Virus record (IMG/VR): IMGVR_UViG_3300012931_000041
Span: 1 to 38,916 of that record
DNA length: 38,916 nt
Source: a virus
Reading direction: 5' to 3' (one strand)
The position numbers were made by a program, and so were the translations under genes. Shown here one piece after another: positions 16,501 to 23,584 of the stretch (positions within the stretch are counted from its first letter, which is position 1; each line of letters opens with the position of its first letter). The notes beneath the pieces were generated by a model, which saw only the letters and a program-made list of their open reading frames with translations, was not told where the DNA came from and searched no databases.

Positions 16501-16529
16501 TTGACAACCAAAGCCGCTTAGGATATAGT
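16501..16529 (+). promoter_or_regulatory. Sigma70-type promoter with repressor-like half-site
   Basis: -35 TTGACA at 16501-16506, a 17-bp spacer, and -10 TATAGT at 16524-16529, with a G-rich ribosome site and ATG following at 16559. The spacer end and -10 read CGCTTAGGATATAG. This nearly matches the inverted operator (CGCTAGGATATA) at the 35.1-kb switch region. Both plus-strand operons are therefore probably controlled by the same XRE repressor. Confidence 0.8.
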
Positions 16530-16558
16530 ATTAGTATCACGAGATTGAGGAGGACGAT

Positions 16559-16942
16559 ATGAACAAGACGATTAGTAAGTACATGAGCGAGCAGGGTGCA
16601 AAGGGTGGAGCTGCGAAGTCCGATAGCAAGACCGCGGCCGTGCAAGCCAATGGGGCTCTCGGCGGGCGCCCTTCCGGGAAGATCATCACGGCATGGAAAG
16701 ACGACATCAAGGTCGGTATCTGGGACAACGAGGAGTGGACTCTTCGCCTCTACGCCGATCGCGCCGTGCTGCATTACCCGACCGTCAAATGGGTCAACAA
16801 TAGCGGCAGCCTGAAATACTGCTCGATGCGAATCGAGGGCAAGACGCACGCGCGCCTGCTCAAGATCGCTGACAATCAGATCGCCGACGACGAGGACTAC
16901 ACCGAAGAAGTCAAAGAGCTTGTTTGGGACTACATGAGGTAA
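16559..16942 (+). CDS. Early/regulated protein with NG..GGRP motif, function unknown
   Basis: 127 residues, first gene of a two-gene plus-strand operon. The first 42 residues are basic and low in complexity (SEQGAKGGAAKSDSKTAAV, then NGALGGRPSGK). The GGRP motif is typical of AT-hook-like minor-groove contacts. The remaining 85 residues form a compact mixed domain (AWKDDIKVGIWDNEEWTLRLY; later MRIEGKTHARLLKIADNQI). No recognised enzyme motif. A strong promoter lies upstream with GAGGAGG before the ATG. Convergent late and replication operons flank it, so a regulatory or host-takeover role is plausible but unproven. Confidence 0.8.
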   Translation: MNKTISKYMSEQGAKGGAAKSDSKTAAVQANGALGGRPSGKIITAWKDDIKVGIWDNEEWTLRLYADRAVLHYPTVKWVNNSGSLKYCSMRIEGKTHARLLKIADNQIADDEDYTEEVKELVWDYMR

Positions 16943-16946
16943 TCGA

Positions 16947-17321
16947 TTGAAAGCTCTCACGGTAAAAAACCCCTGGGCATATTTGATATGCTCGGGGGCG
17001 AAGGACATCGAGAACCGATCATGGCGCACATCGTTTCGCGGGCGCGTGCTCATCCACTCGGCCGCCGCCCTCGATCTGCGCGACTTCGTCCCGCGCGTCG
17101 ACTGCCCCGCGCCCCGCTCGGCTATTATCGGCTCGGTCGAGATAGTCGACTGCATCCGCGACAGCTCAAGCCCGTGGGCCTTCGCCGGATTCTGGCACTG
17201 GGTTTTGTGCGACCCCGTGCTCTTCGAGCGCCCGATACTAGACATTCGCGGCGCCCTCTCGTTTTGGGAGATACCGGAAGGAATAAGTATTCCGGTTTGC
17301 CGAAACTGTCTTGTTGAGTGA
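16947..17321 (+). CDS. ASCH-domain protein
   Basis: 124 residues beginning at a TTG codon, with GAGGT upstream and only four bases after the preceding stop. The N-terminal 40 residues carry ASCH hallmarks: LTVKNPWAYLICSGAKDIENRSW, then R(T)SFRGRVLIHSAA. ASCH is a PUA-like beta-barrel that binds RNA. Members include nucleic-acid hydrolases and RNA-interacting regulators. GSVEIVDCIRDS and HWVLCDPVLFERPI in the C-terminal half fit the rest of the barrel. The last 84 bases overlap the 3' end of the convergent minus-strand ATPase gene. The substrate is unknown. Confidence 0.88.
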   Translation: MKALTVKNPWAYLICSGAKDIENRSWRTSFRGRVLIHSAAALDLRDFVPRVDCPAPRSAIIGSVEIVDCIRDSSSPWAFAGFWHWVLCDPVLFERPILDIRGALSFWEIPEGISIPVCRNCLVE

Positions 17322-18317
17322 TTTAAGATTTTTGTTCGGAGAAGTGTGCCCGGCTCTTACTAGAATCCAGTTTTTTTCTCTCATCCATGATTTTGCAAAC
17401 CCCTTATGTGAGGTTGTAATTCCCACGTAATCGATTTTCGAGTTGTAATAATTTGCACAGAAATTAACTAGGCGGGAATTTAACCCTATCCCTTGGTAAT
17501 CAGGGAGCACCACGAATCGATGACCCTTCATCATGGACAATCCCATCGTGTTAGGGAAATGAATCCATGCGCTGAACCCAATGGGCTTGCCGTGGTAGAA
17601 CGCGACAAACTCATCAGCCGAGGAGCTGATGTCGTGATTTAGATAGTGATAACGCCTAAACATTCCCCATAACCCTTTAACTTTGCGAACTTCAATATCG
17701 ATTTGGGGGCGACAAACCGACCCCCTTGTCATCTGCATTTCGTCTGTCGAGAAAACCCAATCCGGCTCAAGCCAGTCGATTACGTCGTAGTGACAGGTGA
17801 CGGCGATGAACTTCTTACCCGATCGCCTGACGCTACGCTGCAACGCGAGGCTTCCGATCTGCGCGACCTCGCGGTCAACGACCGACGTATACTCGTCGAA
17901 GATGATGATCTCTTGATCTTGGAGGATCGCCCGCGCGAGGTCGACGCGCATTTTCTCGCCGTTCGACAGAACTTCGTAGGGCTTGAGCCAGGAAGGCGGC
18001 GAGGCGAAGCCGACCGAGGACAGCACGCCGAAAAGATCGACGCTCGGGATCTTCTTGTCGAAGTCATCTATCACGCAGGCGGACTTATACTTGAATTTCG
18101 CGAAGTATTCGCCGAAAAGCTCGCGGGCTATCGTCGTCTTGCCGGTCCCCGACTTGCCGACGATGACGCCGATATTCCAGGACTCAGGCGGCGTGATCTC
18201 GCCCGTGAAGCGCTCGTCGAAACGATCCTCGGAGATGTCGAATTGATCGTAGAGCTGGGCGACACGGAAAGACTTCGTGCCGATCTCGTTATGTTTCACA
18301 ATGTCGAAATTCGGCAT
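17238..18317 (-). CDS. ABC-type ATPase fused to GNAT-like (Mom-type) acetyltransferase
   Basis: 359 residues. The N-terminal 200 residues form a soluble ABC ATPase: Walker A GKSGTGKTT (about 54-62), signature LSNGEKMRVDLARAI, Walker B EIIIFDEYTS followed by SVVD, and a switch His in VTCHYDV. No transmembrane segments. The C-terminal 150 residues fit a GNAT fold: FRRYHYLNHDIS, AFYHGKPIGFSAW, GHRFVVLPDYQGIGLNSRLV (acetyl-CoA binding loop) and a final strand. The layout recalls phage Mu Mom-type DNA modification enzymes coupled to an ATPase. It is co-transcribed with the ParB-like gene and overlaps it by 22 bases. A DNA or RNA modification role is inferred, not shown. Confidence 0.82.
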   Translation of the reverse strand: MPNFDIVKHNEIGTKSFRVAQLYDQFDISEDRFDERFTGEITPPESWNIGVIVGKSGTGKTTIARELFGEYFAKFKYKSACVIDDFDKKIPSVDLFGVLSSVGFASPPSWLKPYEVLSNGEKMRVDLARAILQDQEIIIFDEYTSVVDREVAQIGSLALQRSVRRSGKKFIAVTCHYDVIDWLEPDWVFSTDEMQMTRGSVCRPQIDIEVRKVKGLWGMFRRYHYLNHDISSSADEFVAFYHGKPIGFSAWIHFPNTMGLSMMKGHRFVVLPDYQGIGLNSRLVNFCANYYNSKIDYVGITTSHKGFAKSWMREKNWILVRAGHTSPNKNLKSLNKTVSANRNTYSFRYLPKREGAANV

Positions 18318-19090
18318 TGAAGCCCCCTTTCGACGAACTCGGCATACAGCGATTGCGCTTCATCGTCATCCGCAACAGCTATGATCAGCTCGATCTTTTC
18401 GTGATAGCTCGCCTCGTCGCTCTCGCCCTTGGTTTCGGTTTCGCTCTTGCTCTCGCCGATTTCAAGCGTCCCGCTCGGCAGGTTTAATTCCTCGCTATCG
18501 ATTTCCAGCCCGTCCATAAACTCGATGACGCTGTCCACGCTCATCGTGCCATACTGCGAATTGAGCCGCAGGAGCTTCTGCTTCGCCTCGGCTTCGTCCT
18601 TCGCCTCGACGTAGGAGACCGGGAATAGTGGCAGATTCTCCCCGCGTCGGCGCATCTCGGCGAGGGCCTGGATGCGGCCGTGTCCGTCCAGGCAGCGGTT
18701 ATGGCCGTCGCCATTCCAGACGAAGAAGGGGAACGAGAAGCCGTACTTGGTGATCGAGGTAATAATCTTCTCGACATCGGCGGCGGTGCGCTTCTTGAGG
18801 TTGCCCTGAAATTCTTCGATGGCGTCGAGAGGGAGAAGATCAGCGCCGCGGCACTCGATGCGGATATTCGTCGGCCGCCCCTCTGGGCGCTTCATAGCCG
18901 GCGGCCCCTTCTCGGCAGGCGTGTTGGGTTTCTGCGTCTTTAGGTTTTCATGGGTGGCCTTCTTACTTGCGGTCTTCGAGGAGTCATTCGTCTTCGCTTT
19001 CTTCTTGCCCGAGCGAGCGCCTACGACGGCCTCAGCTTTCGCCTTAGCCGTCGAGGCCTTCGGGTTTCTCGCTCCGCTTTCTCGCGTCAT
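18296..19090 (-). CDS. ParB/Srx-fold nuclease-like protein
   Basis: 264 residues. Residues 1-75 are Lys/Ala-rich and disordered, likely contacting nucleic acid. Residues about 75-200 are a ParB-like domain: DLLPLDAIEEFQGNLKKRT, then KYGFSFPFFVWNGDG, then the signature CLDGHGRIQALAEM. The domain occurs in partition proteins and in phage-encoded nucleases or modification helpers. No ParA gene is in the window, so ordinary plasmid partition is doubtful. Iterons lie just upstream (19109-19174), and the next gene is the ATPase-acetyltransferase fusion. A DNA-binding role at these iterons is a reasonable guess. Confidence 0.85.
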   Translation of the reverse strand: MTRESGARNPKASTAKAKAEAVVGARSGKKKAKTNDSSKTASKKATHENLKTQKPNTPAEKGPPAMKRPEGRPTNIRIECRGADLLPLDAIEEFQGNLKKRTAADVEKIITSITKYGFSFPFFVWNGDGHNRCLDGHGRIQALAEMRRRGENLPLFPVSYVEAKDEAEAKQKLLRLNSQYGTMSVDSVIEFMDGLEIDSEELNLPSGTLEIGESKSETETKGESDEASYHEKIELIIAVADDDEAQSLYAEFVERGLQCRISTL

Positions 19091-19108
19091 GCGCGAAGAT
19101 TGCGCCCA

Positions 19109-19174
19109 CCTACAAGCCCCTACAACGTCCTACTATGGCGACAAATGCGACAAAGGCGACATTTATTAAATATC
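19109..19174. other. Iterons plus AT-rich stretch: candidate replication origin or ParB-binding site
   Basis: Three CCTACWA units lie at 19109, 19119 and 19129 (10-bp period), followed by three GCGACAWWK units at 19138, 19147 and 19156 (9-bp period). An AT-only run follows (19161-19173). This lies in the only real gap (19091-19199) of the replication module, between the initiator-like gene pair and the ParB-like gene. Iterons beside an unwinding-type AT-rich run are the classic layout of an origin. A partition site is the alternative. Confidence 0.55.
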
Positions 19175-19199
19175 TCCAAGTAATTCGGCAGAAATCGTA

Positions 19200-19568
19200 C
19201 TACCGCCCCGTCGCCGCCTTCGCCAGTATCCTCCCCCAGTCCATCTCCATCATCTCGCCCTCGGTGACGGTTGAGTCGTCCGGCGCAGGAAGGAGGCGCG
19301 CTGCGAGCTCGGCGCTCAGCTGGTCGGCCGCGCGGATCCTTAGCTGCCGCCGGGCCTCGGGAAGGAGCTTCTCCATCGCCTGGATGTCGGGCGGGTAGCC
19401 GTTGACCTGGTTGATATGGCTCGGGCAAGTCGCGCGCATCTGTAGCCGGAGCTCGTCGAGCTCGGGCGCGGTGAGGCCCGAGAGGTACTCGGCGACGTCG
19501 TCGCGCTGGCCGAGGGGATAGGGGCCGTAGTAACCCGACGCCCAGATGACGAACTCCTTCACGGTCAT
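19200..19568 (-). CDS. Replication-associated small protein
   Basis: 122 residues, with ATGA overlap to the DUF1376 gene (19568-19565). It begins MTVKEFVIWASGYYGPY. The middle contains a Pro-Asp-Ile motif (NGYPPDIQAMEKLLPEARR), and the rest is helical. Small proteins with a YYGPY start and a later PDI motif often follow phage initiator genes, where some may act as helicase-loader partners. No Walker motif, so it is not a loader ATPase by itself. Function inferred from position. Confidence 0.6.
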   Translation of the reverse strand: MTVKEFVIWASGYYGPYPLGQRDDVAEYLSGLTAPELDELRLQMRATCPSHINQVNGYPPDIQAMEKLLPEARRQLRIRAADQLSAELAARLLPAPDDSTVTEGEMMEMDWGRILAKAATGR

Positions 19569-20485
19569 GCGCCGGCCTTGTCTATCCAAGACACGTCGGC
19601 GGCTGCGGCGTCCTTGCGCCATTGCGCCCAGAGGTCCTCGAGGGCGGACAGCATCTTTGAGGGGGTGAAGGGTGACCAGTAGGGCTTTCCCGACTCGTAA
19701 AGGCGCCAATAGGTCTCGAGGAGGCCAAGCGCTGCGGCTTCGGGCTCGAGGTTGTCGGCGGAGGCTTTACGGCGAATCGCGGAGGCAAGGCGGACGAGGT
19801 TCGTGTTCTCTTTGGCGGGGGAAGCGAACTCGGGGACCTTGGCGCGGAAGCTGTCGGCAAGAGCGTCGCGGAGGAGGTCGCGGGGTTTCGGGGGCTTCCT
19901 GGACGCGCGAGCTTCGCGAGGAGAAGAGGGGGACGAGGAGGGGCGAGAGGTCGCCGCTTCGTTGCTCTCTTCTCCGGGTCTGAAGATTTCCGTGACCACG
20001 AAGGGCGAGTCCGCGACAGCGGACGCCTCTTCTCTTTCTTTCTTACTATCTGGAGGTGAAGGTGAAGGTGAAGAGCTTTCTCCTGGGTTATGGTTTGGGT
20101 TACGTTCCGGTATACCGGATGATAACCCCCCGGTTAACCCCCCGGTTTCTTGTGGGTTATTTTTAGGAGGTCGACCTCCTGTAAGTCCATTCTGTCTAGC
20201 TGAATCTCGCCTTTTCTCTGCTTTAGTCATTTCTTCGTCTGCTCGCTTGTTTTTGTAATTCCCGTTCTCGAGCGTGAAATAATAACCCAGGATAAACCGG
20301 GCGGTTTCGCTATCGGTTTTAGCTACTCGGGCTAAACGATCAATATCTGCCCCAATATCTCCATTTTTTAGCCAATAGTGCATGAGTAAAAGCAAGTAGG
20401 CCCCGTGTTCTTTGTCTAACAGTTGTTCAGTGTCACGGAGGTAGTCGCCTATGTAGATAGGCATCCAGATATCTACCTTTGCCAT
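19565..20485 (-). CDS. DUF1376-domain replication initiator-like protein
   Basis: 306 residues from the ATG at 20485, just past the antirepressor's TAA. Residues 1-100 are a DUF1376/YdaU domain: KVDIWMPIYIGDYLRDTEQL, then EHGAYLLLLMHYWLKNG, a winged-helix-like fold in phage replication proteins. A basic motif NGLTGGRPPK and a long Ser/Pro/Glu-rich linker (about 105-225) follow. The C-terminal part is helical and aromatic (ETYWRLYESGKPYWSPFTPSKMLSALEDLWAQW), resembling the DnaD-type end of such initiators. It probably opens or marks the phage origin for host helicase loading. Candidate iterons lie about 400 bases downstream. Confidence 0.8.
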   Translation of the reverse strand: MAKVDIWMPIYIGDYLRDTEQLLDKEHGAYLLLLMHYWLKNGDIGADIDRLARVAKTDSETARFILGYYFTLENGNYKNKRADEEMTKAEKRRDSARQNGLTGGRPPKNNPQETGGLTGGLSSGIPERNPNHNPGESSSPSPSPPDSKKEREEASAVADSPFVVTEIFRPGEESNEAATSRPSSSPSSPREARASRKPPKPRDLLRDALADSFRAKVPEFASPAKENTNLVRLASAIRRKASADNLEPEAAALGLLETYWRLYESGKPYWSPFTPSKMLSALEDLWAQWRKDAAAADVSWIDKAGA

Positions 20486-20486
20486 T

Positions 20487-21167
20487 TTACTTTGCTTCCC
20501 ACGCCTTAATCTGAGGCACGACACGAAGGCGCCATGTCTCAAGCTGAGAGGCTAAGACTACGGCTTGCTTGCGTACTGTGCCGTCTGGGCACTTTGTCTC
20601 CCTTAGCGCAAGGTATCCGGCTTCAATAGCCGATTGCGTCGGAAGATCGGCGCGCGTCAAATAGTCTCGATCGCGAAGATAGGGGAATACTTCGGTCTTT
20701 GGATGAAGGTCGAAATGCTTGGCCGCGTCGGTGATCGACATAGTGCGCTCGGATCGCATGAGGGCCTCGAAGGACTCGACCTTGGGCGCAGCGATCGCGA
20801 GGGCGGCCGTTTTGGCCTCGATTTCCTTTGCCTGATCGGCGGCGAGCTGTAGGGCTTCGGCGTAGGTCTTAGGAATGGCAGGCGTCGCGCCGCGCTCTAG
20901 TTCTATCCATCGGTCAATAATGCGGGCGCGAAGCTCGACCGAATAGCCGGAGACGAGGATCATGGTCTCGCGATAGGGGACATGATAAAAGCGATAGGTT
21001 TGACCATTTTGGGCATTCTGGTAGGTGTCCGCTTTAAGTTGACACCCCACCTTCGGCAATTCATTTTCAATCGAGCGGATTATACTACTATGTGCAGTAT
21101 ACAAAAGCTCCGCGATCTCGCGCGAATCCATCGCCAACACGCCGTCAATCTTGATTAGATCGTTCAT
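20487..21167 (-). CDS. Rha/KilAC-type phage antirepressor
   Basis: 226 residues. Residues 1-95 match the Rha-like domain (DSREIAELLYTAHSSIIRSIENEL, then YRFYHVPYRETMILVSGYSVELRARIIDRWIELE). Residues 115-226 match a KilAC-like C-terminal domain (SERTMSITDAAKHFDLHPKTEVFPYLRDRDYL). Proteins of this build counter a prophage repressor or shift early regulation. A strong AAGGAG sits before the ATG. The leader holds two hairpins and a U-tract (21182-21274), implying control by transcription attenuation. It is co-oriented with the replication genes downstream. Confidence 0.88.
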   Translation of the reverse strand: MNDLIKIDGVLAMDSREIAELLYTAHSSIIRSIENELPKVGCQLKADTYQNAQNGQTYRFYHVPYRETMILVSGYSVELRARIIDRWIELERGATPAIPKTYAEALQLAADQAKEIEAKTAALAIAAPKVESFEALMRSERTMSITDAAKHFDLHPKTEVFPYLRDRDYLTRADLPTQSAIEAGYLALRETKCPDGTVRKQAVVLASQLETWRLRVVPQIKAWEAK

Positions 21168-21181
21168 TATTTTTCGCTCCT

Positions 21182-21274
21182 TAAAAAAAGAATAGCCCCC
21201 GAGCCGGTGGTAGCGGCAATCGGGGGCTATAGACAGGAATGGGTCCGAGAGGCTACCACCTCTCTCGCACCCAT
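21182..21274 (-). ncRNA. Two-hairpin leader with complementary loops, attenuator-like
   Basis: Read on the minus strand, hairpin 1 (21274 to 21239) has a 6-bp stem, a G-G mismatch and a second 6-bp stem. Its loop contains GTGGTAG. Eight bases later, hairpin 2 (21230 to 21192) has an 11-bp stem, a 2-base bulge, a 4-bp stem and a 7-nt loop CTACCAC, the exact complement. A run TTCTTTTTTT follows (21191-21182), as in an intrinsic terminator, and AAGGAG with the antirepressor ATG comes next. The loops could kiss and alter termination. The element starts 14 bases after the upstream gene's stop. Confidence 0.75.
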
Positions 21275-21287
21275 CACTGACACCATA

Positions 21288-21479
21288 CTACGCCCGAGCC
21301 CCCGGCTTGTCAACCCGCGGGTAATGCCAGTCGCAGGCTTTATCCGTCTCTTTGATCGTCAGGCACGATAGGGCGCAGAACGTCCCGCCTACGAAGCCTG
21401 GCTCATACGCCCCACAGGTGCCGCAGAGCTTGGGCTCCGGAGGCGGCGGGGGCTCGGCGAAGAGGTCGAGATCCTTCAT
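21288..21479 (-). CDS. Small Cys-rich zinc-binding-type protein
   Basis: 63 residues, ATGA overlap with the next upstream gene. After MKDLDLF and a Pro run it has CGTCG, then two further Cys (FCALSC) and a final DKACDWHY. The pattern suggests a metal knuckle. Its opening (M.DLDLF) resembles the neighbouring small gene at 21667 (MPELELF), so the two may be diverged duplicates. Function unknown. Confidence 0.7.
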   Translation of the reverse strand: MKDLDLFAEPPPPPEPKLCGTCGAYEPGFVGGTFCALSCLTIKETDKACDWHYPRVDKPGARA

Positions 21480-21667
21480 CCTGCCCCGCCTGGCTTAAAC
21501 TGCGAGCACCTACCCATGGCCCGGTCGACCTTGCGATGGAGGAGAAGGCAGGTGCTCGGCTCCTTCCAGTGAGGGAAGGGCCGCTCGATGTTTCGGCAGT
21601 CGTAGCACGAGGGCTTGCCGGGAAGCCATCGCTCGGAGTAGTTGTCGAATAGCTCCAGCTCAGGCAT
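21476..21667 (-). CDS. Small Cys-containing protein, paralogue-like
   Basis: 63 residues from the ATG at 21667. An ATG 15 bases earlier is possible but would lengthen the overlap with the upstream gene. Begins MPELELF and has CYDC near residue 26, then CLLLH and a later Cys. The layout parallels the following 63-residue gene. A small zinc-stabilised protein is likely. Function unknown. Confidence 0.65.
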   Translation of the reverse strand: MPELELFDNYSERWLPGKPSCYDCRNIERPFPHWKEPSTCLLLHRKVDRAMGRCSQFKPGGAG

Positions 21668-21860
21668 GGGGGCCCTCGGCACTCGTGGCCTCCGGCGCGG
21701 CGGATCGAATTACGGGGCCACACGGCTCGGGATATGCGTCCCCATCCTGATCGTAATTCGGTACGACATGACACTCGCTCTCTCCATACGGCTCGATTTC
21801 ACGCTCCACAAGCTCCGCTCCGCAAGCCGAACAGTGGCCGACGATTATGCGCTCGCTCAT
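21660..21860 (-). CDS. Small zinc-ribbon-like protein
   Basis: 66 residues, ATGA overlap with the upstream gene. One CSACG near residue 10 and further Cys and His (ECHVV, PCGP) look like half of a zinc ribbon. No enzyme motif. One of several short Cys-rich genes transcribed with the replication module. Confidence 0.65.
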   Translation of the reverse strand: MSERIIVGHCSACGAELVEREIEPYGESECHVVPNYDQDGDAYPEPCGPVIRSAAPEATSAEGPHA

Positions 21861-22069
21861 GCCTTCCCTCCCGGCGCTTCATGGGCGAGGGATGAACCTT
21901 CGATGATTTTCACTACGTCGCGCAAAAACACAATGTCCCCCCGCTTGTCAGGAATAAGTCTCCCCTCGGACTTCGACCATGCGAATCGTTCCACTTGCTC
22001 TTGGACTTTACGAGCCATCTTGCGGCGGCTAATATAAGCGGTCGGCTCGAAACCCTCGGCGTAACTCAT
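21857..22069 (-). CDS. Small protein, function unknown
   Basis: 70 residues with ATGA overlaps to both neighbours. Basic middle (RRKMARKVQEQVERFAW) and a C-terminus reading DIVFLRDVVKIIEGSS. No recognised family. Coupled translation with neighbours is the main support that it is expressed. Confidence 0.6.
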   Translation of the reverse strand: MSYAEGFEPTAYISRRKMARKVQEQVERFAWSKSEGRLIPDKRGDIVFLRDVVKIIEGSSLAHEAPGGKA

Positions 22070-23112
22070 TTCTCCCCCTCACGTGTCGTCCCCTCTGCGG
22101 GCTTTCGTTCGTAGTACGGGAATCCGTGGTCGGAGCAGAGGCGCTCTTTGTCCTCGATGTTGCATTCGTGGATCGGGCCTTCGCCATGCGCACACGTCGC
22201 ACAAGAAGGCCCCTCTGCGGTAGTGGCGAGGGCGGCGCGGAGGGCGTGCCATTCAGCGATTACTCCTGGACCGCTCCTATAGGCGACAAACTCGCTAGGT
22301 GAATCCGGGTTGCATAGATATCGGTCTATTAATCGCCGAGCCGCCGCTCTCATCTCCTCGCCCTTGCGCTCGGCCACTGTTATCGAAGCAAGCCGGGTGA
22401 TTGTACTTTCCGGCGTGTGCCCGTCGTAGGCTAGAGGTATTTCAACTTCTCGACAAGGCATCTGATCCCACAATTCAATCTTGTAGTGATATGAAACTTG
22501 CCCGGCAGGAGTATTGATATACACAACGAATAGACCATCCCACACGCTCCCGTCTCCGTTACGCTTTGATTTTACGCATTGATCGGGCATAAGCGTAACG
22601 AGCGCCCGAGTGAGGGCGAATCGATGCGCATAGAGCTCGTCTAGCGTGTGGTATTCGTCCCCCTGCTCGCGGGCCGAAGCGAGCCCTTTGACCTTATCAA
22701 GCGCTGCATCCTTTGCAATTAGGCACTCCGGCTTAGTCATGCCGAGCGTCGCAGCGCGACACTCTTCAACAATCTGCGCGCGGGCCGAGGCGAGGCGGGC
22801 CTCATCCCGCTGTCGTATCGCGAGGTCGCCTCGTTCGCGCTCGGAGATGCAATCAGCGCGAGCCGACGCGAGACGGGCATAGATTGCAATCTTTTGTCTA
22901 CTAAACTCAGCCCCTAGCGCGGCATACTCTGCGCTATCAATATTATGTTCTTTAGACGAGGCGCTGAATCCTAGCGCGAAAAAAGCATCAAGTTGTGTAT
23001 CCAGCTCCCGCGCGTCCTTCGCTTCGGGCTGGGTAGGCTGAGAATTAACGTCAGACAGATATTCCATTTCGTGCGTTACTGGATCAATGCCGATTCTTTT
23101 TGTCGCGTTCAT
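22066..23112 (-). CDS. Helical protein with C-terminal Cys cluster, function unknown
   Basis: 348 residues. The ATG at 23112 is chosen because a GGAG-type site precedes it; the frame is open further up but would run into the HNH gene. The first 170 residues are helical and carry the element LASARA two or three times. The middle is more beta-like (WDGLFVVYINTPAGQVSYHYKIELWD). The end has CATCAHGEGPIHECN and a later Cys, like a zinc site. The final part resembles short phage proteins ending in CATC...C motifs. No activity can be assigned. Confidence 0.6.
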   Translation of the reverse strand: MNATKRIGIDPVTHEMEYLSDVNSQPTQPEAKDARELDTQLDAFFALGFSASSKEHNIDSAEYAALGAEFSRQKIAIYARLASARADCISERERGDLAIRQRDEARLASARAQIVEECRAATLGMTKPECLIAKDAALDKVKGLASAREQGDEYHTLDELYAHRFALTRALVTLMPDQCVKSKRNGDGSVWDGLFVVYINTPAGQVSYHYKIELWDQMPCREVEIPLAYDGHTPESTITRLASITVAERKGEEMRAAARRLIDRYLCNPDSPSEFVAYRSGPGVIAEWHALRAALATTAEGPSCATCAHGEGPIHECNIEDKERLCSDHGFPYYERKPAEGTTREGEK

Positions 23113-23116
23113 CGCC

Positions 23117-23584
23117 TTACTCCTTACGGGCAAACTGCCCAAAATAATCTTTCTCAGCTTGCTTACGGGCCACGATTGCCTCTTGTTCGGTATCGAATAT
23201 TCCCAGGCAAATAACCTTGTGGTTGAGGCATATTCGAGCTTCCCACTTATTTCGATGTGGGTGAACACCTACTGTCCCTGTTTTCTTTTTTCGCATAGGG
23301 GCCCGGTTGATCGCATTTTCGTGCTGAGAACAAATACGGAGATTGCTTCTACGATTGTTTAGTGGGTTCCCGTCTATATGATCGACTACCATATCTTGCG
23401 GAGGACTAAGCAATACGCGACCGATGGGAGTACGCGCTCCATAGGCATTCCGGGAGCAAGCCGCGATCCTAACACTCGCGACTATTCCGCCCTTTCTGTA
23501 AAGCACTTCCCATGTATACCTGTTAATCACTTCGAAATCAGAGGCGTCGATTTCGAAATTGCCACCTGATGCCTTAATGATCAT
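23117..23584 (-). CDS. HNH endonuclease with AP2-type DNA-binding domain
   Basis: 155 residues. The HNH core reads VDHIDGNPLNNRRSNLRICS (about 68-87), with His in DHIDGN and the downstream Asn and His (CSQHENAIN). The C-terminal AP2-like domain follows (VGVHPHRNKWEARICLNHKVICLGIFDTEQEA). This architecture is typical of free-standing homing endonucleases that move within phage genomes. Codon use is more A/T-rich than in the head genes. It sits between two small genes with a neat ATGA overlap, so if it is an invader it has adapted to the operon. Confidence 0.88.
   Translation of the reverse strand: MIIKASGGNFEIDASDFEVINRYTWEVLYRKGGIVASVRIAACSRNAYGARTPIGRVLLSPPQDMVVDHIDGNPLNNRRSNLRICSQHENAINRAPMRKKKTGTVGVHPHRNKWEARICLNHKVICLGIFDTEQEAIVARKQAEKDYFGQFARKE

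Noticed and set aside
16427-17245. 272-codon minus-strand frame opposite the ASCH operon
   Set aside because: It lies antisense to two genes with promoter, ribosome sites and a recognised domain; its own sequence has no family features.
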